In this document: positions 9,071 through 18,293 of the stretch, piece after piece
Position numbering within the stretch: position 1 is the first letter of the stretch
Layout: each line of letters begins with the position of its first letter
Assembly (NCBI GenBank): GCA_030584065.1
Contig: CP129489.1
Span: 256,797 to 320,796 of the forward strand
From: Flavobacteriales bacterium
GTDB taxonomy: Bacteria > Bacteroidota > Bacteroidia > Flavobacteriales_F > PHOS-HE28
Direction of reading: 5' to 3'
Length of the DNA: 64,000 nucleotides
Notes under the pieces: generated by a model
Database searches by the model: none
Seen by the model: the letters and a program-made list of their open reading frames with translations, nothing else
What the model was told of the DNA's origin: nothing
Position numbers and translations under genes: made by a program

Positions 9071-9211
9071 TTCGGGTCGGTCGCATGAGGGCATTGCGGT
9101 CAGCTCTCCTCCACCAACTGGAGGCATCCAGGAAGCGTGAGCCTTCAATCCGGATCGGCCATGGCTGACCGGCATCAGCATGCGGCGTCGTCCATGCCGT
9201 ATCATTGCATC

Positions 9212-9586
9212 ATGCTTCGCGGCATATCCGCTCTGCTTTTCGCGGCATTCTGCACCATGACGGTCGCCCCGACGCTTTTCGTGGCGCACTTCGTGGCTCG
9301 CCGGGCATACATCGAGCGGGAGCTCTGCATACAGCGCGAGGTTGCAGCGGAGATGAGGACCTGCCATGGCGAATGCCACCTGGGCAGGCAGCTGCGCGCA
9401 ATGGAGCAGGAGGCAGAACAGGGGTTCCCTGCTGAGCGCATCGATTTCCGCATCGAACCGGCCGTGGAGTCGGTTGACAAGGGCGTCCGGTTCATCCTCT
9501 CCGGTGTGAAGCGGCCTTTCCCTGAGGGGCGGATGGAGGCATGCGTGGGGCACCGACGGCTTTCCGAGCCCGTCCCATGGGGGTAG
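9212..9586 (+). CDS. Small Cys-rich membrane-anchored protein of a probable copper cluster
   Basis: This 124-residue protein has one N-terminal hydrophobic segment (residues 5-28) and then a conserved pattern: YIERELC39 and RTC51HGEC55HLGRQLRAMEQE. I know this pattern (C, about 11 residues, C-x-G-x-C-x-L, x3, L) from short Bacteroidota proteins without an assigned function. A C-x3-C pair next to histidines could bind a soft metal. The ATG at 9212 precedes the hydrophobic segment directly; an upstream frame to 9137 adds an unlikely leader. An outer-membrane protein and an MbnP-like lipoprotein follow on the same strand, which supports a role in copper handling. Confidence 0.75.
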   Translation: MLRGISALLFAAFCTMTVAPTLFVAHFVARRAYIERELCIQREVAAEMRTCHGECHLGRQLRAMEQEAEQGFPAERIDFRIEPAVESVDKGVRFILSGVKRPFPEGRMEACVGHRRLSEPVPWG

Positions 9587-9641
9587 GTTCCGCAGTGGTG
9601 CCGGCAAGCCGGCGCAATGTCGAACCCAACCCCTTCATTCC

Positions 9642-10592
9642 ATGAGATTGCTTTTCGCCCTGGGGGTGGCCCTGTTGCCATCCCTGGCAGGGGCCTGCGA
9701 TGTGTGCGGGATCTTCCTCGGCATACAGCCGCATGACCGCGCCTCCTCAGTGACGATGCTCTACCGCATGCGTCACCTTGAGGGGACGCTGTCCCATGCC
9801 CCCCTGCTGAAGGCGCTCCCGAAGCACGGTGGGCATGGCAGCCCGTCCGGTGCGGCAGAGAGCCGCTACCGCGAGCTCTACCAGGTGCTGGAGCTGCGCG
9901 CCGACCTCTGGCTCAGCGACCGGTTCTCCCTGCTCGCTTCCCTCCCTGCGGTCAACAACTACCGCGCGGTGGACGGGGTCATCGCCACCGATGTCTACGG
10001 CATCGGCGATCCGCTCCTGCTGGGCCGTTACCTGGCCATCAACACGCGGTGCACCTCGCTCGATGAGCGCACGGTGCATCGGCTGATGGTCGGCGGCGGG
10101 GCGAAAGCCCCGGTCGGTCGCAGCGACCTGCGGTACCGTGATGCCGAAGTGCCGCATGACCTGCAGCCCGGAACCGGCACCTGGGATCTGCTGGCCAGCC
10201 TGGAGTACAGCGTGCGGTACCGTCGGAATGGCGCTTCCGTGTCCGTCATCGGCCGTCGCAATGGCCGCATGGAGGAGGGCTACCGCATGGGCCATGGGCT
10301 CAGCTCCACCGCAGAGGTGTTCCGCCGCTGGGATTTCGGGGACGACTGGAAGATGATGCCCTCCATGGGCCTGTATCACGAGCTGGCCGGCATGGATGAT
10401 GCAGACGGGGTTCCCGTCTCCGGCACCGGCAGCTCAACCCTTTTCACGCACGCTGGGGTCCGCGTGTGGTGGCGCTCCTGGGCGGTCATGGGAACCTTCC
10501 AATTTGCCGTTGCGCGGCAGCTTGGCGAGCTCATGGTGCCGAATCGCGAGCGCCTGGTCTTCGGACTCACTTACAACATCCAACGCAACTGA
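9642..10592 (+). CDS. Outer-membrane transporter-like protein of the MbnP cluster
   Basis: A signal peptide (residues 1-18, LLPSLAGA before the cut) leaves a mature start with CDVCGIF, a C-x2-C pair at residues 19 and 22. The 316-residue body has alternating beta strands typical of a barrel, with ELRADLWLSDRFSLLASLP, GIGDPLLLGRY, a GGGAKAPVGRS turn, and a last strand RLVFGLTYNIQ. It resembles the transporter-type barrels found beside MbnP-like genes. The next gene starts 5 bp after its stop. Copper or another metal as substrate is inferred from the neighbours and the Cys pair only. Confidence 0.7.
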   Translation: MRLLFALGVALLPSLAGACDVCGIFLGIQPHDRASSVTMLYRMRHLEGTLSHAPLLKALPKHGGHGSPSGAAESRYRELYQVLELRADLWLSDRFSLLASLPAVNNYRAVDGVIATDVYGIGDPLLLGRYLAINTRCTSLDERTVHRLMVGGGAKAPVGRSDLRYRDAEVPHDLQPGTGTWDLLASLEYSVRYRRNGASVSVIGRRNGRMEEGYRMGHGLSSTAEVFRRWDFGDDWKMMPSMGLYHELAGMDDADGVPVSGTGSSTLFTHAGVRVWWRSWAVMGTFQFAVARQLGELMVPNRERLVFGLTYNIQRN

Positions 10593-10597
10593 AACAC

Positions 10598-11356
10598 ATG
10601 AATCGTTCTAAACTGGCCCTGCTGGCCATCCCCTTCCTCGCCCTCGCCTCCTGCAAGAAGGAGGAAGAGCAAGCCCCGAGCAACAACAACCTGCAATCGG
10701 CGCCCGCGCCCATCAGCCTGCGCTTCCAGTTCGTGCACGGCGCGAATCCCTTCGACATCAATGCCACCTACGCCGATGGCGCCGGCCACGCCGTCCGCTT
10801 CAGCACGCTGAAGTTCTACGCCTCGGACTTCGAGCTGAAGGATGATGACGGCAACACCGTGGCCGCTTACCCCGCCAAGGCGGTGCTGGCGGATGGTTCC
10901 ATGCCGACGGCGGCCTATGAGATCGGCACCATGGGCGCCGGCCATGTGCACCAAGTGTATTTCAGCCTGGGGCTGGATAGCGCCACCAACCACGCCAACC
11001 CGACGCTGGCCCCCTATCCGCTCAACATCCCCGGCATGCATTGGAGCTGGAACCCGGCCGCGGGGTACAAGTTCCTGAACATGGAGGGGCATGTCGATGG
11101 CAATGGCGATGGCGACTTCGATGACGCGGAGGACCAGTCGTTCACCTACCACTGCGCGACGGATGCCCTGCTCCGCACCGCTCATGCGCACAGCCACGCG
11201 GATGTGGGAACCGCACCCGTGGTGCTCTCCGTCAAGATGGATGTGGCGGTTCTGATGATGGGCCTCGACCTCCTCACCACGAATGTGGCGATGGGCGGGG
11301 GGCCGGCCAATGTCCAGGCCATGAACAACCTCACAGCGGCGATTTCGGACCTGTAG
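10598..11356 (+). CDS. MbnP-like copper-binding lipoprotein
   Basis: This 252-residue protein carries a lipobox (FLALASC19) and then a domain matching the MbnP family: LRFQFVHGANPFDINATY, RFSTLKFYASDFELKDDDG, and the signature GMHWSWNPAAGYKFLNMEG. In related MopE/CorA proteins a tryptophan is oxidised to kynurenine to bind Cu(I); the Trp-rich HWSW motif here is the likely counterpart. Several His residues (AHAHSHAD) sit near the C-terminus. It follows the barrel gene by 5 bp and is followed by a hairpin. Predicted to sit on the membrane surface and bind or present copper. Confidence 0.82.
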   Translation: MNRSKLALLAIPFLALASCKKEEEQAPSNNNLQSAPAPISLRFQFVHGANPFDINATYADGAGHAVRFSTLKFYASDFELKDDDGNTVAAYPAKAVLADGSMPTAAYEIGTMGAGHVHQVYFSLGLDSATNHANPTLAPYPLNIPGMHWSWNPAAGYKFLNMEGHVDGNGDGDFDDAEDQSFTYHCATDALLRTAHAHSHADVGTAPVVLSVKMDVAVLMMGLDLLTTNVAMGGGPANVQAMNNLTAAISDL

Positions 11357-11378
11357 TAACCTTGCCGTTCAGGGCAGT

Positions 11379-11406
11379 GAGCGGGTCGCCTCAGGGCGGC
11401 CCGCTC
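11379..11406 (+). terminator. Hairpin after the MbnP-like gene
   Basis: A 12-bp stem (GAGCGGGTCGCC at 11379-11390 and GGCGGCCCGCTC at 11395-11406, one G-U pair) with a TCAG loop. There is no long T-run, so termination strength is uncertain. It also separates the cluster from the aconitase promoter. Confidence 0.5.
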
Positions 11407-11411
11407 CGCAT

Positions 11412-11443
11412 TTGAGGCCCAAGGTCCCGTAGGGTTACCTTTG
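11412..11443 (+). promoter_or_regulatory. Bacteroidota-type promoter for aconitase
   Basis: TTG at 11412-11414 and TACCTTTG at 11436-11443 are separated by 21 bp, a match to the TTG/TAnnTTTG pattern. The -7 element runs into GCGGCCGCAA, as at icd. The aconitase ATG lies 28 bases downstream. Confidence 0.65.
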
Positions 11444-11470
11444 CGGCCGCAAAAACGCACCCGACCGCGC

Positions 11471-13744
11471 ATGAGCCAGATCTTCGACCTCGACATGATC
11501 AAGGCGGTGTACAGCCGCTACCCCGCCCGCGTCGCCGCCGCCCGCAAGGCCGTCGGTCGCCCGCTCACCCTCACCGAGAAGATCCTCTATGCCCACCTCT
11601 GGGACGGCGAGGCGAAGAGCGCCTTCAACCGCGGGAAGGACTATGTCGATTTCGCCCCGGACCGCGTGGCCATGCAGGACGCCACCGCCCAGATGGCCCT
11701 GCTGCAGTTCAGCACCACCGGCCGCAAGAAGGTGGCCGTGCCCAGCACCGTGCACTGCGACCACCTGATCCAGGCCCGCGTGGGTGCCAAGCAGGACCTG
11801 CAGGACGCGCTGCTGAAGAGCAACGAGGTCTTCAACTTCCTGGAGAGCATCAGCAACAAGTACGGCATCGGCTTCTGGAAGCCGGGTGCCGGTATCATCC
11901 ACCAGGTGGTGCTGGAGCAATACGCCTTCCCCGGCGGCATGATGATCGGCACCGACAGCCACACGGTGAACGCCGGCGGCTTGGGCATGATCGCCATCGG
12001 TGTGGGCGGAGCCGACGCCTGCGACGTGATGAGCGGCCTGGCCTGGGAACTGAAGTGGCCCAAGCTCATCGGTGTGAAGCTCACCGGCAAGCTCAGCGGC
12101 TGGGCAAGCCCCAAGGACGTGATCCTGAAGGTGGCGGGCATCCTTACCGTGAAGGGCGGCACCGGCGCCATCGTGGAGTACTTCGGTGAAGGCGCCGAGA
12201 GCATGAGCTGCACCGGCAAGGGCACCATCGCCAACATGGGCGCCGAGATCGGGGCCACCACCAGCACCTTCAGCTACGACGACAGCATGCGCCGCTACCT
12301 GAAGGGCACCGGCCGTTCCGAGGTGGCCGCCCTGGCTGATGCCATCGCCGAGCACCTGCAGGGCGACCCCGAGGTGTACGCCGATCCCGCGAAGTACTTC
12401 GACCAGGTGATCGAGATCAACCTCAGCGAGCTGGAGCCGCACATCAACGGTCCCTTCACGCCCGACCTGGCGTGGCCGCTGAGCAAGTTCGCCGCCGCGG
12501 TGAAGGAGAACGGCTGGCCCGCGCAACTGGAGGTGGGCCTCATCGGTTCCTGCACCAACAGCAGCTACGAGGACCTCACCCGCAGCGCCAGCCTTGCGCA
12601 GCAGGCCGTGGACAAGAAGCTGAAGGCGAAGAGCGAGTTCACCATCACCCCGGGCAGCGAGCAGGTGCGTTACACCGCCGAGCGCGACGGCATCCTGGCC
12701 ACCTTCGACAAGATGGGCGGCGTGGTGCTGGCCAATGCCTGCGGTCCCTGCATCGGCCAGTGGGCGCGCCACAGCAACGACCCGAACCGCAAGAACTCCA
12801 TCATCACCTCGTTCAACCGCAACTTCGCCGCCCGCAACGACGGCAACCCCAACACGCACGCCTTCGTGGCCTCGCCCGAAGTGGTGACCGCGCTGGCCAT
12901 CGCCGGTGACCTCACCTTCAACCCCATGACCGATGAGCTGGTCAACGAGGAGGGGAAGAAGGTGAAGCTGGATGAGCCCAAGGGCATTGAGCTGCCGCCG
13001 AAAGGCTTCGATGTGAAGGACGCCGGTTTCGTGGCGCCCGCTGCGGATGGCAGCAGTGTGGTGGTGAACGTGAAACCCGACAGCGAGCGTCTGCAGCTGC
13101 TGGAGCCCTTCCCCGCGTGGGACGGCAAGAACATCACCGGTGCGGTGGTGCTGATCAAGGCCAAGGGCAAGTGCACCACGGACCACATCAGCATGGCCGG
13201 CACCTGGCTGAAGTACCGCGGCCACCTGGACAACATCAGCAACAACACGCTGATCGGCGCCATCAACTTCTTCAACGGCAAGGCCAACGAGGTGAAGAAC
13301 CAGCTCGACGGCAGCTATGGCCCCGTGCCCGCCACGCAACGCGCGTACAAGGCGGCCGGCCAGCCCAGCATCGTGGTGGGCGACCAGAACTACGGCGAGG
13401 GCAGCAGCCGCGAGCACGCGGCCATGCAGCCGCGCCACCTGGGTGTGAAGGCCGTGCTGGTGAAGAGCTTCGCCCGCATCCACGAGACCAACCTGAAGAA
13501 GCAGGGCATGCTCGCCCTCACGTTCAGCAACGAGGCCGACTACGACAAGATCCAGGAGGACGACCGCATCGACTTCACGGACCTCACCGCCTTCGCGCCC
13601 GGCAAGCCCCTCACGCTGGTGCTGAACCACAAGGACGGCTCGAAGGATACCATCCAGGTGAACCACACCTACAATGCCCAGCAGATCGAGTGGTTCAAGG
13701 CCGGCGGTGCGCTGAACATCATCCGCGCGCAGCAGAAGGGCTGA
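11471..13744 (+). CDS. acn: Aconitate hydratase
   Basis: This TCA-cycle enzyme isomerises citrate to isocitrate through a [4Fe-4S] cluster. The 757-residue protein is of the mitochondrial-like type. Cluster cysteines are C361 ([12 protein letters not shown]) and C424/C427 ([11 protein letters not shown]). [20 protein letters not shown] and the swivel domain with [19 protein letters not shown] are intact. ATG at 11471 is used because the family starts at the equivalent position and the promoter leaves a short leader. It is monocistronic by spacing (83 bp to the next gene). A 743-residue antisense frame lies over it and is a GC artefact. Confidence 0.97.
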   Translation: MSQIFDLDMIKAVYSRYPARVAAARKAVGRPLTLTEKILYAHLWDGEAKSAFNRGKDYVDFAPDRVAMQDATAQMALLQFSTTGRKKVAVPSTVHCDHLIQARVGAKQDLQDALLKSNEVFNFLESISNKYGIGFWKPGAGIIHQVVLEQYAFPGGMMIGTDSHTVNAGGLGMIAIGVGGADACDVMSGLAWELKWPKLIGVKLTGKLSGWASPKDVILKVAGILTVKGGTGAIVEYFGEGAESMSCTGKGTIANMGAEIGATTSTFSYDDSMRRYLKGTGRSEVAALADAIAEHLQGDPEVYADPAKYFDQVIEINLSELEPHINGPFTPDLAWPLSKFAAAVKENGWPAQLEVGLIGSCTNSSYEDLTRSASLAQQAVDKKLKAKSEFTITPGSEQVRYTAERDGILATFDKMGGVVLANACGPCIGQWARHSNDPNRKNSIITSFNRNFAARNDGNPNTHAFVASPEVVTALAIAGDLTFNPMTDELVNEEGKKVKLDEPKGIELPPKGFDVKDAGFVAPAADGSSVVVNVKPDSERLQLLEPFPAWDGKNITGAVVLIKAKGKCTTDHISMAGTWLKYRGHLDNISNNTLIGAINFFNGKANEVKNQLDGSYGPVPATQRAYKAAGQPSIVVGDQNYGEGSSREHAAMQPRHLGVKAVLVKSFARIHETNLKKQGMLALTFSNEADYDKIQEDDRIDFTDLTAFAPGKPLTLVLNHKDGSKDTIQVNHTYNAQQIEWFKAGGALNIIRAQQKG

Positions 13745-13827
13745 GGGAAGTCAGTTCGGCAGGTTACCGGTCCATCGACCTTTGCGCCCGTGGTCGGACA
13801 ACGGACCGCACTTCAAACCGAAACGAC

Positions 13828-14547
13828 ATGAACACCAAGCACTTCCTTTTCGCGACGGCGAGCTTTCTATTGGCGGGCACGGCGAGTGCCCAGTTCACCA
13901 TCGGGGCGAAAGCCGGTCTCAACTACAGCATCTACGGCACCAGGATTGATCCGGAGCCGGAGGAGAAGCCCGAGAGCGACAGCGGCATCGGCTTCCACGT
14001 CGGTGGTTTCTTGAACTACAACTTCTCCGATAAGATCGGGGTGCGCACGGAGTTGCTGTACAGTGCCCGCGGCACTTCGTTCTCGGAGGAGACGACTTCC
14101 TCGTCATCCATCCTGGGCTCCACCATCACCACCAAGACCGAGACCGATGGCTCCGCGACGGCTTCTTACATCGAGCTGCCCATCCTGCTGAACTTCCAGG
14201 CCACCGAGGGATTGTCCTTCCAAGCTGGTCCGGGTCTCGGCTTCCTCATGGGGTACAAATCGAAGTTCGATTCCAAGCGGACCACCACCACCACCACAGG
14301 CAGCACCAGCACCACCACCACCAGCGAGTCGAGCGGGGATAACAGCTCCACGGAGGGCATCCGCGGCATGGAGCTGGGATTGGCGGTTGGCGGCAACTAT
14401 CAGTTGGAGAATGGCCTGAGCTTCGGCCTGCGCTACTGGAGGGGGCTGAGCACCTTCAACGAGGAGACCGAATTCGGCCCCGTGACGGTGAAGACCAATG
14501 CCAACGTGATCCAGGTCTCGGTGGGCTACGCCTTCATCAAGGACTGA
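13828..14547 (+). CDS. Outer-membrane beta-barrel protein (porin-like family)
   Basis: This 239-residue protein has a signal peptide (MNTKHFLFATASFLLAGTASAQ) and the barrel pattern typical of Bacteroidota outer-membrane beta-barrel family proteins: FTIGAKAGLNYS, GFHVGGFLNYNF, GVRTELLYSARG, YIELPILLNFQ, GLSFQAGPGLGFLMGY and a C-terminal strand VIQVSVGYAFIKD. One predicted loop, about residues 150-175, is almost entirely Thr/Ser, which is unusual and may be surface-exposed. A clear terminator follows. Role unknown; such proteins are often structural or adhesin-related. Confidence 0.88.
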   Translation: MNTKHFLFATASFLLAGTASAQFTIGAKAGLNYSIYGTRIDPEPEEKPESDSGIGFHVGGFLNYNFSDKIGVRTELLYSARGTSFSEETTSSSSILGSTITTKTETDGSATASYIELPILLNFQATEGLSFQAGPGLGFLMGYKSKFDSKRTTTTTTGSTSTTTTSESSGDNSSTEGIRGMELGLAVGGNYQLENGLSFGLRYWRGLSTFNEETEFGPVTVKTNANVIQVSVGYAFIKD

Positions 14548-14567
14548 TCCGCACCACCGCATCGCGC

Positions 14568-14601
14568 GCGGCGGGGCCTTCGGGTCCCGCCGCCGTCTTT
14601 T
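14568..14601 (+). terminator. Intrinsic terminator after the beta-barrel gene
   Basis: An 11-bp stem (GCGGCGGGGCC at 14568-14578 with GGTCCCGCCGC at 14583-14593, one G-U pair) closes a TTCG tetraloop and is followed by CGTCTTTTC. Confidence 0.8.
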
Positions 14602-14681
14602 CAGGGCTGGCACGCTCTTGGCTGACCAGCACCGATTAATTTCCCCGCCGCCGGGAGGCCGGCACCATCAATCCCTTGACC

Positions 14682-15845
14682 ATGCGCACCTTCTTCGTCC
14701 TGCTTTCCCTCTCCGCCAGCACCATGCTCATGGGCCAGGCGATTGATACCGCCCGGACCTGGGTGGCGAACGGCGACTTTGAGCAGATGGATGGAAAGAA
14801 GCTCAAACGGCCTGGCGGCATCCAGTATGCCAAGGGCTGGTCGTCGCCCACGGCGAAGAAGGCCGACCTTTTCAGCGAGAACGCGACCGTGGAAAGCACG
14901 GTGAGCGCCCCGAAGAACTTCGCCGGGGAGCAGATGGCGCTCAGCGGTTCGAACTACGCAGGGGTGCGCTGGTGGAGCTACCAGAACAAGGAGCCGCGCA
15001 CCTACATCCAGACGCAGCTCAAGCACAAGATGAAGAAGGACTCGCTCTACTGCGTGCGGTTCTATGTCACCCTCGGAGACCTCAGCAAGTATTCCACGGG
15101 GGAACTGGGTGCGTGGTTCGGGAAGGACATGGTGCAGAAGGACGATCCTGCCAGCCTCACCTTCGATGTCACCGTGCCCCCCGTGCGCACCCGTGTCTAC
15201 AACGACATGTTCAGCTGGCAGGGCGTCTGCGGCACCTACGAGAGCAAGGGCAACGAGGAGTGGATGATCATCGGCAACTTCGCGGGCAACGAGAAGACCC
15301 CCAATGAGAAGGCCAAGCGCCCGCGGGGCGAGACGCGCCCCCAGGTCTTCTCCGCCTACTACTACATTGACAACGTGGAGGTCTACCCGGTGAAGAACCG
15401 GACCTCCTGCTCCTGCGAGCAACTGAAGGATGCGGAGAGCGAGTTCATCTTCAGCCGCAAAGGCGTCACCCCGCCCAGCATGAAGCCGGTGGAGAAGGCC
15501 GATATGCAGGTGTTCTACTTCAAGCGCTTCCAGCGCTCCCTCGACCCCTCCATGGATACCTGGCTCAATGACCTCATCGCCGCGATGAAGGCGGACCCCT
15601 CGTTCAAGGTGGAGCTCATCGGCCATGTGGATGCCACGGAGCTGGACCGCACGCGCGTGCGTCCCGACCTGCTGGAGCTGGGCAAGGAACGTGCTGAGGC
15701 CGTTCGCGATGCGCTGGTGGAAGGCGGGGTCGAGGCTGCGCGGATCACCGTGGCGGGCCGTGATGCCTCCGAGCCCGCCGATGATGGCGGTTCCGAGGTG
15801 AGCATGAGCAAGAACCGGCGGGTGGAGGTGGCCGTCAAGAAGTGA
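14682..15845 (+). CDS. OmpA-family exported protein
   Basis: This 387-residue protein has a signal peptide (MRTFFVLLSLSASTMLMGQ) and an N-terminal region starting NGDFEQ that resembles carbohydrate-binding jelly-roll domains of Bacteroidota OmpA proteins (ARTWVANGDFEQ, GWSSPT, YYYIDNVEVYP). From about residue 275 an OmpA C-terminal domain follows: FKVELIGHVDATE, LGKERAEAVRDALVEGGV, then MSKNRRVEVAVKK. The OmpA domain anchors to peptidoglycan. A TTG at 14676 would add two residues; ATG at 14682 is preferred. A possible weak promoter (TTG about 16 bp before TAATTTCC, near 14615-14645) lies upstream. Confidence 0.88.
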   Translation: MRTFFVLLSLSASTMLMGQAIDTARTWVANGDFEQMDGKKLKRPGGIQYAKGWSSPTAKKADLFSENATVESTVSAPKNFAGEQMALSGSNYAGVRWWSYQNKEPRTYIQTQLKHKMKKDSLYCVRFYVTLGDLSKYSTGELGAWFGKDMVQKDDPASLTFDVTVPPVRTRVYNDMFSWQGVCGTYESKGNEEWMIIGNFAGNEKTPNEKAKRPRGETRPQVFSAYYYIDNVEVYPVKNRTSCSCEQLKDAESEFIFSRKGVTPPSMKPVEKADMQVFYFKRFQRSLDPSMDTWLNDLIAAMKADPSFKVELIGHVDATELDRTRVRPDLLELGKERAEAVRDALVEGGVEAARITVAGRDASEPADDGGSEVSMSKNRRVEVAVKK

Positions 15846-15882
15846 GGCCCGGGCGGATTCGCGCACTTTTTCCCGCTTGCGC

Positions 15883-15912
15883 TTGCATGGTTGACGACAA
15901 GTGTGATATTTG
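15883..15912 (+). promoter_or_regulatory. Probable promoter of the TM2 lipoprotein gene
   Basis: TTG at 15883-15885, a 19-bp spacer, then GATATTTG at 15905-15912, one base off TAnnTTTG. The ATG is 22 bases downstream. Confidence 0.55.
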
Positions 15913-15933
15913 TCGCAAATCAATCCCCTAAAC

Positions 15934-16545
15934 ATGAAGCTCTCTTCCTTGTACCTCCCCATGCTGGGAATCGCCGTAGGTCTCGCTTCCTGCTCTGTGG
16001 AGCGCACGGCCTTCGTCAATGGCAGCTCCATCGAATGGTCGCGCAAGCATTCCAGCCAGGTTGAGCGCAAGGATGCCAGCGCTCCCAAGGTGACCGCTGC
16101 GTCCTACGAGGTGACCGCTGAGCGCGTGGCGCCCGTGGAGACCATGGAGGCTGCGCCCTCGATCACCGCTGAGGTGGTGAAGGAGGCCGCTGTGGCCACC
16201 GGCTCGAAGCGCGTGGCCCGTGCCGCGAACAAGGTGATGAGCACCGATGCAGCCGCCGTCACGGTGGGCATGGAGTCCATCGACGAGGAGGGCCAGGCCT
16301 GGGCCTCCGTGGGCGCGCCTGCCAAGGCCGCCAAGGGCGGCGGCAAGAGCCAGCTGATCGCGCTGATCCTCTGCGTGGTCGTCGGCGGCCTTGGGATCCA
16401 CCGTTTCTACCTGGGCTACATCTGGCAGGGCGTGGTTCAGCTCCTGACCGGCGGTGGCTGCGGCGTGTGGGCGCTCATCGACCTCATCCGCATCATCATG
16501 GGTACCCTGGAGCCGAAGGATGGCCGGTACTCGCAAACGCTTTGA
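15934..16545 (+). CDS. TM2-domain lipoprotein
   Basis: This 203-residue protein has a lipobox (AVGLASC20), an Ala/Glu/Val-rich linker (about residues 45-135), and a C-terminal TM2 domain: QLIALILCVVVGGLGIHRFY, LGYIWQGVVQLLTGGGCGVW, ALIDLIRI. TM2 domains are two membrane helices joined by a short turn with the G-x-H-R-F-Y motif. A lipidated N-terminus plus two C-terminal helices suggests a protein tethered at both ends. Its stop lies inside the next gene (26-bp overlap), which encodes a DUF2752 protein. Function not established. Confidence 0.85.
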   Translation: MKLSSLYLPMLGIAVGLASCSVERTAFVNGSSIEWSRKHSSQVERKDASAPKVTAASYEVTAERVAPVETMEAAPSITAEVVKEAAVATGSKRVARAANKVMSTDAAAVTVGMESIDEEGQAWASVGAPAKAAKGGGKSQLIALILCVVVGGLGIHRFYLGYIWQGVVQLLTGGGCGVWALIDLIRIIMGTLEPKDGRYSQTL

Positions 16546-16864
16546 TGGGCCGGCTTGGCTGAAGGCCAGGCTTGCCGTTCTGCTGATCTTGCCGGTAGCG
16601 CTGCTTGCGCTACCGGCAAGTTTCTTTGATGACGGACCCCCCATGTGCCTGTCCGTCATCCTGTTCGACCAGGAGTGCTACGGCTGCGGCATGACCCGCG
16701 CCTGCCAGCACATGATACACGGTGAGTTCGAGGCGGCGGCCCGCTACAACCGCATGGCGTTCATCGTGCTCCCCATCCTCATCTTCGGCTGGGGCATGGA
16801 AGTGCGGGCCACCTATCGGAAGCTCAACGGGGCCAAGGCTGCCGGCGATTCAACCCAAGCCTGA
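16520..16864 (+). CDS. DUF2752 membrane protein
   Basis: This 114-residue protein has two or three membrane helices and the family motif ECYGCGMTRA (residues 52-61) followed by the ARYNRMAF region before the last helix. The cysteines of C-x2-C-G-M-T-R are conserved in the family, whose function is unknown. It overlaps the TM2 gene by 26 bp, so the two are probably translated together; this pairing recurs in Bacteroidota. The next gene, an MFS transporter, begins 43 bp later and may share the transcript. Confidence 0.85.
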   Translation: MAGTRKRFDGPAWLKARLAVLLILPVALLALPASFFDDGPPMCLSVILFDQECYGCGMTRACQHMIHGEFEAAARYNRMAFIVLPILIFGWGMEVRATYRKLNGAKAAGDSTQA

Positions 16865-16907
16865 CAGGAGTGAGAGCCGGAGGTCCGGTCCTCCAACCAG
16901 CCCATCC

Positions 16908-18239
16908 ATGAGCACCAAGGGGGATGCCCGGATCGTGCGGGCGTGGACCATGTACGATTGGGCGAATTCCGCCTATTCGCTCACGATCACCAGCGCGGTC
17001 TTTCCCATGTTCTACGTAGGGATCACCGACGCCTATGGCGCGGAGCGCTTCATCGATCGGTTCGGGGTGCCGGCGGCCTCCCTTTATTCCTATGCGCTGT
17101 CGGCGGGCTTCCTCCTGGTGGCGCTTGTGGTTCCGCTGCTCAGCGGGATCGCCGACCGCCGGGGCAACAAGCTCAACTACCTCAAGTTCTTCTGCTACCT
17201 GGGCGCTGCGAGCTGCGCCGGGCTCTATTTCTTCAGCGTCGACCGGCTCTGGATCGGCCTGGCCTGCGTGGTGCTCGCCTGCGCCGGCTTCTCCGGCAGC
17301 CTCGTCTTCTACGATGCCTACCTGCCCGAGATCGCCGCGAAGCGCGACCATGACCGGATCAGTGCACGCGGCTACACCATGGGCTACATCGGTAGCGTCA
17401 TCCTGCTGGTGATCAATCTGCTCATGGTGATGGACCCCGACGGGGATGGGACCACGCTCCTGGGGATCCCGGATGAGGGCGGCTACGCTGCGCGCCTCAC
17501 CTTCATCAGCGTGGCCATCTGGTGGGTCGGCTGGGCGCAATGGCCCTTCCGCCTGCTGCCCGACAGGGCAGGCCCGGCCCCGGAGGAGAAGCATGTCATC
17601 TGGAGCGGCTATCAGGAGCTGCGCAAGGTGTGGCTGCAGCTCACGCACCTGCCCCGGCTGAAGCGCTACCTCGGCGCCTTCTTCGTCTTCAACATGGGCA
17701 TCCAGACCGTGATGTACCTGGCCGTGAGCTTCGCCAAGCAGGAGGTGAGGCAGCCTGACGGCAGCCCCATCGCCGATGACAGCCTGATCATCAGCGTCCT
17801 GATCATCCAGCTGCTGGCCGCGCTCGGCGCCATGGCCTTCGTGCGCCTGAGCCGCCTCTTCGGCAACGTCCGCACACTGCTCATCGGCTGCGCAGCATGG
17901 GTGATGGCCTGCGTCATCGCATGGCGTGTGCAGTGGACCCACGAGTTCTACGGCTTGGCGGCCCTGGTGGGCTCCATCATGGGGGGGTGCCAGGCCCTGA
18001 GCCGGAGCACCTATGCCAAGTTCCTTCCGACGACCAGGGACACCGCCTCCTTCTTCAGCTTCTACGATGTGAGCTACTACCTGGGGACGGTGCTCGGCAC
18101 GCTGGTCTATGGCGCGGTCTACCAGGTCACGGGCGACCTGCGCAACACCGCCGTGGCGCTGGGCCTCTTCTTCATCATCGGCGGCGCACTTCTGCTGCGC
18201 GTCCCGGATGAGGAGCGGCCGATGCCCGCTGAGGGCTGA
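16908..18239 (+). CDS. MFS transporter, UMF1-like
   Basis: This 443-residue protein has about twelve membrane helices and starts ARIVRAWTMYDWANSAYSLT, the hallmark of the UMF1/Atg22-like MFS branch, followed by the loop motif GIADRRGNKLNYLKFF and, in the second half, GGCQALSRSTYAKFLP. Members in bacteria are exporters or metabolite transporters of unknown substrate. It is followed immediately (ATG at 18240 or 18294) by L-2-hydroxyglutarate oxidase on the same strand. Confidence 0.9.
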   Translation: MSTKGDARIVRAWTMYDWANSAYSLTITSAVFPMFYVGITDAYGAERFIDRFGVPAASLYSYALSAGFLLVALVVPLLSGIADRRGNKLNYLKFFCYLGAASCAGLYFFSVDRLWIGLACVVLACAGFSGSLVFYDAYLPEIAAKRDHDRISARGYTMGYIGSVILLVINLLMVMDPDGDGTTLLGIPDEGGYAARLTFISVAIWWVGWAQWPFRLLPDRAGPAPEEKHVIWSGYQELRKVWLQLTHLPRLKRYLGAFFVFNMGIQTVMYLAVSFAKQEVRQPDGSPIADDSLIISVLIIQLLAALGAMAFVRLSRLFGNVRTLLIGCAAWVMACVIAWRVQWTHEFYGLAALVGSIMGGCQALSRSTYAKFLPTTRDTASFFSFYDVSYYLGTVLGTLVYGAVYQVTGDLRNTAVALGLFFIIGGALLLRVPDEERPMPAEG

Positions 18240-18293
18240 ATGCCGATCTTCGCCTCCGGCCCGCTAGGAGCACCATCGGCCGGCGGGCGGTGC

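Noticed and set aside
11435..13666. 743-residue minus-strand frame antisense to acn
   Set aside because: Rich in His/Val/Leu/Gly repeats with no recognisable motif and exactly opposite the conserved aconitase gene; a product of high third-position GC.
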